A DNA stretch of 64,000 bases. Origin: Micropterus salmoides. Taxonomy: Eukaryota > Chordata > Actinopteri > Centrarchiformes > Centrarchidae. The translations under genes and the position numbers were made by a program. The stretch lies in contig NW_024040928.1 in NCBI RefSeq assembly GCF_014851395.1, positions 11,612,943 to 11,676,942 of the forward strand, in the 5' to 3' direction. Under the pieces are notes generated by a model that had not been told where the DNA came from, did no database searches, and was given only the letters and a program-made list of their open reading frames with translations. Each line of letters starts with the position of its first letter. Within the stretch, counting starts at the first letter, position 1. Below, one piece after another: positions 12,017 to 23,942 of this stretch.

Positions 12017-12484
12017 ATCAGAACAGAGTGAGTCCACCTGTAAACACGCAAGTGGGTCCAGAGTATAACTGGATCAAAGTGGCCTGCGGACAGACATGTC
12101 CTGGTTTCTCTGTAGTGTCCGAGGGCTTTTGGAGTTTCAGTGGACCCAAAGATTGCTATGGACCCGAGTACAGACTAGCTAGAGAGAGCAGATTAAGTGT
12201 ACTTCTCCGTTTATTCTCTTTTCAAAATAATTGTAACATCAATTATTTGCTCAACCCCTCAGCCTGTTTTTATTTTTAACCCTGATTGTACGCTGCACTG
12301 TAACTTTTACTGTCCCGTTTTACCCTGTTTATTTATTTATTTTTTTAATCCTGTTTTTATTTTCTTTTTCACCAAAATTATATTTTAATGTGTATTTTTT
12401 CAATTTCCCTATGTTGCTTTTATTTTATTTTATTGCCTTGTTGTTGAAATGTGCTATACAAATAAACTTGCCTTGCCTTGCCTC

Positions 12485-13550
12485 TTGGGTCTACCAACAA
12501 CCAAAAGTAACAGTAGTAGTAGTTGTTGATCATATAGAACAGGCTGTTTATTGCCATGTGTTAAAGTATTAACGTATATCCAAACTGCTTTTTAGACCTT
12601 TTCAGAAATTTAGGCTGAAAATCCTGAAAATAATTTTTCAGCAACCTTCTTTCAGTAGTAATCTGTACAAAATATATCCTGTGCAAATGATATCTTACTT
12701 GGTGCAATTTTTCAGTCTAAGCAACGGGCTTAAAATTTAAACACTTTATCGTCTTATCGTATCCTTCACCTTCAAAGAATTTCTTTCTTCTTTTTGTTTC
12801 TCTCCTTCTCACTATCTCATTCCCATTGAGTCTGCTCCTCTCTCCTCTCATATTTCCTTCCTAAAAAATCACTCCTCTGTAAGTCCTCTCCCAAATAGGT
12901 ATGAAAGAGTGGATTAGAGACACTGTGATCCTCTGTTTAATCCTCAATTTATTCTTAAAGGGGTCCAACAGGCCTCAGAAGGTATCCCCTTCATTAAGGA
13001 GATACCTTCATATATTTTCGTTTCAAAGAGAACAAGGACAACTGTAAATTTGTCAGCGTGTATGAGATGGCTTAAATTCAAATTAGCTCTTTCAATGGAT
13101 ACCTTCATCATTGGCCAGACACCATGCAACTGTTTGCTTTAAAACTGCACAACTCTTTTCAGATGAACTGCTCCAAATAGCAGCATGAAAAAACTGCTTG
13201 GAAAAAGTGCCTGGTCTGTGATGATTTAAAGATACCAAAGGGATGAGAGAGGCAAAAATATACTAACAGTCTAGAGGCAAGATGACGCACACAGAAACTT
13301 ATTTATTTATTATTTATTAGACTTCTGTCAATAGAATGTGTGTGAATTTGACATTTGGTTTGACACATCACAGGTCTCTGACATTTGGGAAATGTTTGCA
13401 TTGACATTTTTTTTTTCAACAATCATGATTTAATTCGGGTGTCAATACAGTAAAAGACTGCTTTAGTGCCGTTAGGATGCATCACCATTGTCAAACCAAC
13501 ATCTGGTTTACATCCAAATATAGGTAAACGAGCCTCTACTAACATCTAAC
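12485..13550. other. Intergenic stretch, no recognised feature
   Basis: Follows the L2 3' end. It has short open frames only, and pyrimidine-rich DNA at about 12780-12870. No exon, RNA gene or repeat family was recognised. Confidence 0.4.
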
Positions 13551-13559
13551 TGAAAACTT

Positions 13560-13655
13560 TCAGTCAGGCTTCAGAAAATACCATAGCACTGAAACAACAT
13601 TGCTCAAAGTTACCAATGATCTTTTGATGGCTGCTGATGCTGCAACATGAGTACC
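13560..13655 (+). pseudogene. Short LINE reverse transcriptase fragment
   Basis: Translation of this piece gives FQSGFRKYHSTETTLLKV followed by TNDLLMAADAAT. It is the finger region of an L2/Rex1-type reverse transcriptase ('FQSGFRKxHSTETALLKVTNDLLMAAD'). It differs from the same block in the L2 copy at 7883-12484, so it comes from another subfamily. Nothing else of the element is preserved. Confidence 0.7.
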
Positions 13656-13719
13656 AGAGAAACCCATTGTTATCCCATCGTTGTAGGGGCTCAGGTCACC
13701 TGAGACTATGGACTGAATA

Positions 13720-13835
13720 ATTGTCTTCGTAGTATTAGCATGTTAGCACGCTGAGCTTAGCATTTAGCTCAAAGAACCGCTGTGCACAAATACATTCTCA
13801 GAGAGCTGCTCACGCGGCTGTATACTGTAAAGTTA
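13720..13835. repeat. Dispersed-repeat fragment
   Basis: Words such as TTAGCATTTAGCTCAAAGAA and CCGCTGTGCACAAATACA followed by AGAGAGCTGCTCACG match, from memory, a very common teleost short repeat ('agcatttagctcaaagcaccgctgtgcctaagtacagcctcacagagctgctagca'). Diverged and partial. Confidence 0.45.
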
Positions 13836-16800
13836 AAATCCTGGCTGTCGTAGCTGTAGCTTTACATTACTTAATCATCACTTGTCTATGAATTTCAAAT
13901 GCAAATGTCATGTCATGCAGACTGGGGAGATGAAAGGACAGAAAATTAGTGGATAAGCAGAGAAAGGATGAGGAAATGAATGAAAGAGTGAAACTGAGGC
14001 AGGCAAAACTAATCCCATTTTCCATCTTCCTCTTCCTCACTCCCTTTATCTCTACTCTCTTTCACTGAAACCTCACTGCCAAATCCTTCCTCCCTCTCTC
14101 TCTTAACACCCCCACTCCTCCCTTTTGTCTGAGGTTAAATGACCCCACTCAGTACAAGAGCATCATCCGGGGGAATAGATAACCTTTTAGTCCATCCTTT
14201 TAATCTCTCCCACACACACACACACACACACATCCTCTCTTTGTCAATGTATTTCACTCTCACTATGCCTCTCTCTTCTCCATCAGTCTCCCCAGTCCCT
14301 GCCTGCCTGTGTGAATGTTCAGCAGATTCAGATTTCAAAGTAAGAAATAGAAAAGGCTTCAATTACAAGCCACCCTTTCACATCTCTGCTTTCTCTCTCT
14401 CTCTGACACAAATTAATGTTTGTGAATATTACATTACACTTAAATAAAATATTTTTCCATCATCTCCTCTTCCTGCACTCTCCCTCTTCTGGTCATGCAG
14501 GTGCGAGGTGCCTCAGCATAGTGCTTGTGTCAGAAAAATATTTGAATCATTGCGACCTTGCTGGAGCTCATCATCTGCACGTCTCTGGGCAGCACTATGT
14601 GACTGTGATTGCTCTGCTGGATTGTTGGATCAGCTCCCTGGTGTGAGTCAGTTTTTTTTTTCTACAGTTCATCGCCCCCCCTTCTCCCCTACGGACACAC
14701 ACACACACTCATTCATGCTCCACTCTGTTCTCCTGCAACTACACTGACCAAATAAAACCTAACTAACCTAAAGACTAAAAGTCTAAAGCCACACCAGTTT
14801 CCCTGTTGGGCTGTAAATATCTTTACACACCAGAAAACTAAATTGACAGATGAAAACGGAACTGACAACTTCACACTTCTTAGATCCTTAGCACTAATAG
14901 GGCAAAAATGTCAAAGTCTGGCCTGAGGGTGGTGCGATAGAGGAGGCTGTGTTTATTTTCTGTACAGTGGGCATCTAAGGACACATGTCTTGTCTACGTT
15001 GTCAGACATAGTTCACCTTCCATCTGTCAAAACTAATTTTCTGCACCTGAGCTATTTGCTTTGAGCAGAGTGCTGGTGAGATGCTACATCACTGAATTTC
15101 CACTAATTTCATTAGTTTGAATATGAGCATATTGTACATATTAAAGCCCAAATTATATATAGTCATCCCTTTTTGTAGTCTAAAAGAATGTCAACATGTT
15201 TTTTAAATGTGTTGTTAATAGTTTTTTTATTGCTAAAAGTAACAAATAGCTGGATTAAGGCGTGTGTCGGTGTCTCTGTTTGATTGCAGCCACCGTGACA
15301 GATTACACTGAAGATAAGAAGAGATAAAGTAAGCAAACTTGCGCTTGTTTGATTGGTTGTGTTGAAATAAGGTCTCCATCTATGCAGATGGTTACCTAAC
15401 GTTGTACTGTGCAATTAATGCAAATCTAGGAGGCGCCAAAACCAAAAAAATAAACAGGACAAGTGATTTACAGTTCTGTATGCTGTGGCAAACAAATAAA
15501 ATGCTGTTTAATTTCATTGGACTTTAACAACTGTTGATGTTTGGTATGCAAAATTGAGTATTTTAAGCATGTTAGCACATATTTCATCAAATCTTGAATA
15601 GACAATTTAAGTAAGTAAACTTTATTTTTATAGCGCTTTTCACAGAAAGAGTCACAAAATGCTTTACAAAAACCACATAAGATAAAATGAACACCTGAGC
15701 TACATGAAGAAGTGAGCTAAAAAACACAGTACGTAATAATAATTACACAGTAGGAAAATACACGATAAATAGCTAATTAAGTAAGTAATACATTTAAGTG
15801 AGAGAGATTAAGAGCCAGGCCACTTGGGAGGCTAAAAATAAATAAAACCTGAGTTAACTTTGCAGTATTTATTTAAATTAGGCCCAATCACTTGAGATAA
15901 CAACATTTAAATAATAATGCCTCCTTTTTTAATTTAGCAAACGATAGGGAGGAGGGGTGAAAGAGCAAACTCCATCTGTCCTGATGAACCATCATGCTTT
16001 ACGTTTTAATTAAATATACCGCATAATTGATCAACAGCAGAATTGGACAACATGACAATATAAATCATGAGTCAACTGTTTATACCCAGTTAGCTATCTT
16101 TTTATTATATCTTAATGACAATATTGTTTGTTGCATCAATGTAATGAAGTCAGTTATTTAATCCACTGGATTATCCTGAAATAAACTTTGCCATCTGGTA
16201 ATTTAATCTATAAATGGGATTTTCAGAAATGTACTATGTCACGATATGTATAAATATTAAGATTAAAAATGACCAAACTGTGATTAGAAACGTGTATCCA
16301 TATTGCTCACAGATGTGTGTTCACATCAATACAGAGTAATGCTTCCTTTTTCTACTATATTAAAATCCAATGAAGATTGTAGTCAATAATTAGATAATGT
16401 AGACTGGGAGACTTTTCTGGACCAACATGAGTGATGCACTTGTTAGCAATAAAGAAAAGTCACACGGCGGGTAAATACTGCTCATGTGATAAATCCCTTC
16501 TGTCCTGCATCATGTCATCAACAGCCTTTAAGACAAACAGTCATTTTTAATGAAATTTGTGTTCCTCATATCAGCCCGTGTTGATCCATTTAAGACACCG
16601 GCTCACCCGTATCTCTGCTGAGGGCAATATTGTGTACTACAGATTTTTCACATTTCCAGCTGGAATATTATTACTGTGCATCTCCACCGTGACTGTAATT
16701 AATCACGGGGATTACAGCAAGCAGATCTGTGCCTGGGAACTGGAGATTAAAGGATGAAACCTGCGTTATGACATTTTTACCTTCATTTCTGCTGTAAAAG

Positions 16801-17139
16801 AGAGTGTGTATGTGTGTAGTGTGTTTAAATGCCTGCACACTTACACACACAGAGCGGTGGCTGGCTGATGAGGATCCTTGCTGTGTGCATGTCTGTGTGT
16901 GTAGACATTATGAAGGATGCTACTGGCCACTCTTATGTAACAACCCTGCCAGCCCTGATGCTAGCCACACCCCCTCTATCCTCTTTATTATCAGTCCTCA
17001 CCTTTGTTCCTCACCCTGTCCTCCTTCTCTCTTGGTTTTAATTCAATATAAATGGGCTTCACTGAAATGAAATATGCAAGTACACTCTCTCCTCGCCAGT
17101 ACCCTCTCCTCCCCCACGCCTCATTCCCTCAGGTCTCTT

Positions 17140-17140
<1 letters not shown>
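13836..17140. other. Intergenic stretch with simple repeats
   Basis: Holds a CA run at 14211-14231 and a possible repeat tail at 15612-15680 (TTTATTTTTATAGCGCTTTT followed by a TGCTTTACAAAAACC word), which resembles the 'tatagcgcttttc…gctttaca' end of several fish repeats. The open frames near 14139-14747 and 16804-17310 are low-complexity products of CA and CT runs. No exon could be supported. Confidence 0.4.

Positions 17141-17142
<2 letters not shown>

Positions 17143-17175
<33 letters not shown>
17143..17175. repeat. CT microsatellite
   Basis: About 33 bp of uninterrupted CT dinucleotides inside a wider pyrimidine-rich region. It gives false serine-leucine open frames on the plus strand. 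Confidence 0.9.
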
Positions 17176-17178
<3 letters not shown>

Positions 17179-19810
17179 ATCCGCCCACCAGGTCTCTCTA
17201 CCATGCTACCATGTTCCCCATCCTCTCTAACAGTCTGGTCCTCCCTTTCCCTATTCCTTGTCTGTCTCATCCCTGTCAATCCATCTCTCTTTGAACAACA
17301 GTATAATTAACCAATTAATTATTTCCAAGTTTCTTCCCCTCCTGTCCCAGTCAATCCCTCTCTGACATCTCCTTGACTGACAATGTGCTTAATTTAATTA
17401 ATGGGAGACAAAATGGCAAATATTTTAGCCTGTTTTCCATTCTCTCTTTCCTCACTTCCATCACTTCTTCCTCTCCCTCTGTCTCACACTTCCACCCACC
17501 ACACTTTCTCGTTTTTTGTCTCGATATTTGTCTCTCTGCAGCTCTAATCTCTCTGAGCACATTCTCCCATTCTTCTTTGCCATTACTAATAGATCAGTCA
17601 TGGACAGATTAATATATAAAAGATGATTTTCCTAATTTTCAGCATTCCTCTTTTCCTCACCCCTGGACCTGTCAATCTAACATCTCACTAACTGCAGGCT
17701 AAATACCATTAAATTTCATTTCATTTTGTCCTTCACCTTCATGCCAGCTTTACCTTCAGGCATCAGGACGTGGCTGTCTGTCAGAGAGGGAGAGAGGGAA
17801 AGAGCAAAAGAGCGGTAATGAACAGTGTGTACTGATTTTCTGCTTTCTGCCGCTATCCTCTCACTGCTTGTCTTTGACTGCTTACTCTCCGCAATATTCT
17901 TTTCTATTTTGCACTTTTCAGTCCTGAAAGTTGCTCTTCTTTCCTTAGTTAAGCAGAAGTAGCCTGGGCAAGAGCAAAATACACATGTGAGACTTAACCT
18001 CAACAGGTTGAAAAGGTGCTAGGAGGCTGTTTGCAGAACTTAAAATTCTTGCTGCAGGCAGTTTAACACATTCGGGATGAGAGAGGCTTTTGATTAATGT
18101 CAGAAAAAAGACAGAAAGAAGAGCAAAGCTACAGTAGTCTAAATACAAGCTCATAGAATGACTGTCGCCATTAATGTTGTAAAAAAATTGATTTTGGACA
18201 TTTCAAATGTGAAAGAAGCAAGTCTGTGCCAGTTACAGTAAAGAGGTATTTAGTAACCTATGTGGCCTTCATCAGCAACCAGGACGAGCTGCAACAATAT
18301 AGCAAAAACAACACAACAATAGCGTCACATTTTTCTACCTAATTACCGTAGAGGTCAACAGACATGTCTAGTGTTGAGAGAACATATCATCATCTCTAAG
18401 TACTGAAATAAATATACTATTTATTTAATGTAGTTTGATGACTTGCCAACAAGAAAACTAGACTCAAAACAAGGAATTTCACAGCTGCAATATCTTCACT
18501 GTCTCTGTAACATTGTGATGCAGAAGCAACTCAAGGCTCTGCTGTTACCCTGGAGCTGATGTTCACTTCCTAAAAATGTAATCATAGTTTGGTGGTAATA
18601 CCAAGATACCACATCACGCTGTGTAGGCTGTGAAAACCAGCAGTTCTCTGTCAAATCAGACATTGAACACCCCCATGTAGCCAAAACAGCACGATCCTCA
18701 TTTCATAATGCCTTTTGCAAAGATTTGACAGTGAGACTGTCAGTCTAATCTGGCTGTTCCTATTGAAACATTGAATCTTCGACTATGCGGGGTCACCCCT
18801 AGTTCATTTAGTATTGCAATAGATATGCTTGATATTGTGATGTAGTACAATTTCTGGAGAATCAACTGAGGAACGTTTTATGGATAAAATAACACACATG
18901 AATGTTTGTTTTTGGCTAAACCAGCACACTAAAAACCTGAGAAATCAAGGCACAAATTCATCAAACTGAAGAAAAACATCTTCAATCCTGCTTGTTGACA
19001 GTGTTTGCAACACTGGGCATAAAAATGCAACCAGACAGACAGTATGCCAAAATCTCTGATCGGTTAACAAATTTGTACTGTCACAGCATATACTGTCTCA
19101 TGATATAATCCTATGGAGCACGCCAAAGAGAAAAGCTCAGTAATGTCCTATATTTCCTGTGACATAAGAGAAGATGTTAGGTTAATGGTAATACATCCGC
19201 CAACAGATTAAATCCCATGCTGAACTATAAATGAGTTCATATGCCGGAAGCTTCTACAGAGACCACCATTCACCCTGATGCAGAAGCATAAATCCATCTT
19301 AACCCCCCGCTGCATATTCTGACAGCAGCTATACTGTAGGTATTTGGAGTCACTGAGGTGCCCCCCCCCCCTCCCCCCAAGCTCTCCTCTCTCCGTCAAT
19401 ACCCATCAGTATCTCAGTGAATGCTCACTACAGAGTGTCTGTGATGGTAGGTAAATGTCACACACCTTACATAATGCTGCAAGCACCACCTCTCATTAAC
19501 AAAGCCTCCCGTAACCATGGTGATGAGTATCATCGGGCGACCCCCGACGTAACTTATGCTAAAAAGGCCAAGAGGTTGCTATGACAACTAGAAGGAAAAC
19601 AAGACAGAGAGAGAGAAAGTTGGAGCGGGTTTCTTGAAGCCTGCAAACATTTACACGCACACACACACAAACACCTCTAGGCACACAAACAAAACAAAAA
19701 ACAAAGCAGTTTATAATAAAAAAAAATGTTTAATTAATGTGTTCGTTTTCTACTTCTAGTCCCTTTGTATCATCATCATCCTCGGCTTCAAGTCCATCCC
19801 CCAGCATGTT

Positions 19811-19811
<1 letters not shown>
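17176..19811. other. Intergenic stretch, no recognised feature
   Basis: Pyrimidine-rich at the left, then ordinary AT-rich DNA with a C homopolymer run near 19361-19375. No convincing exon, RNA gene or mobile element was seen. Confidence 0.35.

Positions 19812-19889
<78 letters not shown>
19812..19889. repeat. Compound CT/CA microsatellite
   Basis: A CT run passes directly into a CA run, 78 bp in all. It is an ordinary fish microsatellite with the potential for length variation. Confidence 0.9.
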
Positions 19890-19890
<1 letters not shown>

Positions 19891-20739
19891 GTAGTGACAG
19901 CCTGAGTGCAGCTTGTGAGAGCAAATTCCCATGAATGCTGATTAGTAATAGGAAACATTTTGTTCTACTGTGAAAGAGCCTGTTCCATCCTGTCACTTTA
20001 GAAACTGGAGCGTTCATTTCCTCCTAACTCTCCATCATCTTGATGGTTGATGTTCTCTGCTGAGCATGAAAGCACTGCAACCCGTGATTTGACTTGTGCT
20101 CTCTGTGGCGCCTGACCTTCACCAATCTGTTTTAGTATTAAGTATTATGTGTCATAACCGGACAGATCATTGACTGCAACATATACCCGATGAAACCAAC
20201 AACGCTACCTGTAGCTGCACAAGCATAGATCCAAACACGTGTGAGGCATGTAAGCACAACTAATGAGAAGAATTATTATAATTTGCTGCAGAGGACGACA
20301 TAAACCAGGCACGTACGCCAAAACCCAGCCGAGGCTCCTCTTATGAAGACAGATGATATTCAGTTAAGAGATGTAAATGAATTAGGGATAAGTGCATTTA
20401 GGAAATGGATGGGTGGATGTAAATGAATTGATTCAGTGTCAAATAAAAATAATAGATAAATGGATAAGAGAGAGGTCATTTGAGGTAACATATAGAGTTA
20501 CAATTAGACAGTGTTTTTTTGTATCTACTGCATGTGTGTATATATGCAGAAGCATTATCTCATGGCGTCCAATGTATTAAACCCAACAAATTTCAGAACA
20601 TGTTAGAAAAATCCTTTGTAGCATATATTATCTTTGTATGTCCAGTGCATAATCAGTGGGGGGACCTCATAGTCTCAAGCACTGAAAGTATAGTTTTGAT
20701 CCTTTTTCAGAATACATAATAATCTATGGATGGATGGAT

Positions 20740-21055
20740 GAATAAAGGCCAGCTACTAATGATTAGTCACAATTGACTAATCCGCCAATTAAACTTTCAA
20801 AAGCAGTAAAAGTATTTTTTCTCTACGCTGAAGGTGACATTTATAAATTGTTTGTTTTGTTCAACCAACAGTCCATAGCTCAGAGATTTAATTCTCTGAA
20901 CTCTGCTCTGAGCAAGCAGCAAATGCTCACATTTGAGGAGCTGGAACCAACAAACGTTTTGAAGTTTTGCTTGAAAAATTGATTGAAATTATGACTTTTT
21001 TGATGACCTACTAATCAACTAATCGGTTAATCAACTAATGGTTTCAGCTCAAGGT
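20740..21055. repeat. Diverged dispersed repeat
   Basis: It contains ATTAGTCACAATTGACTAAT at the left and ACTAATCAACTAATCGGTTA with ATGGTTTCAGCTC at the right. The right part matches from memory a frequent teleost repeat end ('aatcgactaatcgtttcagctc'). The inside (GAACTCTGCTCTGAGCAAGC region) has no coding signal. Confidence 0.35.
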
Positions 21056-21941
21056 AGACAAATGGATGGAGAGAAGGGCAGTTAGACGGACAGACTGGCA
21101 ACCACAACCACAACAAACTGTTTTACTACGGTTTCATGAAAACTAAATGCTAGATTCTTCTTCTTCTTAATAGGAAAACTAATTGACTCACTATGTACTG
21201 GAACAACAGCCAGGGGCTTGAAAAACATTACTTAAGCTACTAAACATGGAACTTATTTGCACTGCAAGTAAACAACAATTACAGGCTGCTTCAGTCTGCA
21301 ACAGGAAAACATTGCTAAACAATCTGGGTGGAAAAACACATCTACTGTATCTTGTCCAGTAATTTCTATCTCCCAGAGGACTCACAATACTGTTACCTGC
21401 TCCATTTAAAATTTCCTTTTCAATAATTTAGGACAAGTACAGAAGCTACAGAGAATCAGTCGAAGTGGGAAACAGGTTTGGTTGCACTTGTAAGAATGTA
21501 AGAAGGAACTCATTTTGTTGCAAGGTTGTTGCATGTGATATTCCTCACATGATTAACCAGCATCCTAGACAAAACAGACAGATAATGTTTAGTGTAATAA
21601 TGTGCATTTGTGGTTTTGGAAGCTACATGTCACTAACAAAAATTATTTTCACACAAACAAACACCTAGCATAGCCCAGGTCAGAAAGGCTTATGAAATGT
21701 TCCATCGTGTATTTGCAACAATCTATATCCACGATAAACACAAAGAAATGTTCTCTTTACTTGTGAGACAGGAGTGTTTTTTGTATCTCTTTCCTACCAA
21801 TTAGAGAGCCGTGGCACCATGAGAAAGAGGCAGGCGGAGGGAGTTGAGTTGGTTTCATCCCACTCTACAATCAATGAAACACAGGATCTGTTCCCACAGC
21901 ACTGACGACACACACAGACCACCACCCACCCACACATCAGA

Positions 21942-21989
21942 CCACACACAGACACACACACAGACACACACACACACACACACAGACAC
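21942..21989. repeat. Interrupted CA microsatellite
   Basis: A CA repeat broken by CAGA units. The minus-strand cysteine-valine open frames over it are repeat artefacts. Confidence 0.85.
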
Positions 21990-23430
21990 CAAAGTGGATG
22001 CTGCATCATAACCATACCAGCAGGCAGACAAAAAGATAGCAACAAAAGCATTAGGCCCTGAAGACAAACACAGGAGGCTGGCGTCAGAGTCTGATGGGAT
22101 AAAAACCTGAGAAAAGTGTTGAAATTAACACAGAGGACAAGCCGTCTCCCAGGACTAGCCACCTCCTTATCACTGTCCCAAAATCCTGGTCCTTCACTGA
22201 TGCAAAACTGATGCAATAGCTTCCTGTCTGCTTTTTCTGATTCAAGTACGGTCCTGTTTTGTGCTGGTGTACATTTTCATGAGTGCTTTGGCAGAAACAG
22301 TACACATGAGATATAATGAGAGAGAAACCAAACTGACTGAAGGGCTCCTGACAGAAATGCTGTTGCTGCAAAGAACCCAACCCCCCCCCCCCCTCCCCCA
22401 GTGTTGTCCAGGACTAGAGGACACTTGCAAAAGAATCCAAAATTCCTACCAGGCATCAGGGGAGCAGTCTAATCGGATCAGGAGGAAATATTTAGCCAGA
22501 GTTATGGTTGCTCAGAGGAGATTTTCCATAAGATTTTAAACCAGAGTTGCATTTCCTCTTTCCACGAAAGCCACTTAAATGTTTCATCTGTCGTGTATAA
22601 TAAATAACAGTTTGTCTTTTTGTCAAACAAATACATAAAAACACCTCTCTTTCCTTCACAAACTGATCAATAGGAGCGCGCACACACACATACACACACA
22701 CACACAGAGCTGTGTGTGTGAACTCTCCAGAAATACCTCCAATCAATCAGAAAAAAAGTACTCAGTCACACAAGCACACAAAACTGCTAAAACACACATA
22801 CACTTCTTAAATAAGCAAATTATCTCCTGATCAATCAGAGAAACAACAAGGCTGATCAATTGTATTGATGCTGATGACAGCGTCACTCAATCATCCACGG
22901 TCCAGAGCCAAATTAACGCTTTTGATTTTATCACCTAAAGCCTGCTTTCACTCCCATGAGACTAGAATACTGGTCTCCACATGAAAAGAGTACTGATGCC
23001 CAGATCTGAGTGAGCAAGAGTCAAAGCACACCGAGGGCAGGGATACCTGCTGCTTTTCCAAGTGAGAACAAAGATGTGTTTGCTGCAAAAATATAACAAC
23101 TGTGTCCTGATGTTCCCGGGCACCTCGGAGCAAATACAAGCTGCTTTTGGTTTAATGCCAGTGTGTTAGCTTGTTAAGATGTAGTCAAGTAAAACTGCAG
23201 GCGATCTGGTTTGATCAGTACTGCGTCAGTGTCCAGAGACTTTTAGCTACATTCGGATCTCAACATTAAGGCGTTAGCCTGTTCAAAGAAGCTACTGTAT
23301 GCAAACAGAAAATGAAAAGTGCAATGTAAGTGTGCAACGGTAAAAAAAACAAAACAACTTTCATTAGCTTTATAAAAACTTAAAGACTGAAACAAAATAC
23401 AGCTGAAATTTACATCAGTGTTTACACTTT
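21990..23430. other. Intergenic stretch, no recognised feature
   Basis: Contains a C-homopolymer tract near 22380-22399 and a short CA run near 22679-22705. The overlapping open frames on both strands have no recognisable domain. Nothing else could be supported. Confidence 0.35.
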
Positions 23431-23432
23431 AC

Positions 23433-23942
23433 ACCTTTTTTTTTATGTTAAACATGGATCAATTGATTATGTGTAATGTGAAGAGGGTCGCTCATAGTGA
23501 CAAGCTACAGAGAATCATAACCTGACTGTGCAGCTACCCTCAGCTCTATGGAGCTTTATAGTCTTTTTCAGCTCACTGTTTTGGTTTGCCGCCCGTAACT
23601 TTGCTGCTTTGGTTCACTCCCACCGCTTTCGTAGCATCATTTTCTTCCACAGCAGGCAGCTGTTTTCAACAAAAGAAACTCTGAAAGCACCAAATGGTAG
23701 ACGGACAAAGTTAGCAACTAGCTGGTGAACATACTGGAGCATTTAGCAGCTAAAGAGACATATATATTTTCCTTAAGAGTTGGTGGCGACCCAAAACGGA
23801 GCTAAAATAGATATAGAGAGAGAATATTGGAAAGAAACAGAAACTCCAAATGAATGCTTATGTTGCTCTATGTCTGTGTCTATATCAACTTGACTGATTC
23901 CATTGTCTCCAACTATCCAAAAAAATCAGTTATTGCAGGTTT
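23433..23942. repeat. MITE-like repeat, copy 1 of a family seen twice in this window
   Basis: Shares ordered words with 54708-55062: ATTATGTGTAATGTGAAG against ATTATGTGTCATGTGAAG, TTTCAGCTCACTGTTTTGGT against TTTCAGCTCAAGGTTTTGGT, and GAATATTGG with CAGAAAC near the right end. It ends in CAGTTATTGCAGGTTTAA, the end I recall for an abundant fish non-autonomous transposon. The 66-residue plus-strand open frame inside (23528-23728) is not a host gene. Confidence 0.6.

Larger units (their letters stand above)
7883..12484 (+). mobile_element. Near full-length, inactivated L2-type LINE
   Basis: In order the element holds a 5' untranslated stretch, an ORF1 relic (from 8102), an ORF2 relic with endonuclease and reverse transcriptase parts, and a 3' end AAATGTGCTATACAAATAAA followed by about three CTTGC units, typical of fish L2 elements. 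It is dead: stop codons interrupt ORF1 (near 8809 and 9040) and ORF2 (9949, 10277, 11045), at least one frameshift lies near 11240, and the end of the reverse transcriptase is missing and replaced by unrelated sequence from about 12017. The left border is a guess based on the end of the LTR before it. Confidence 0.8.
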
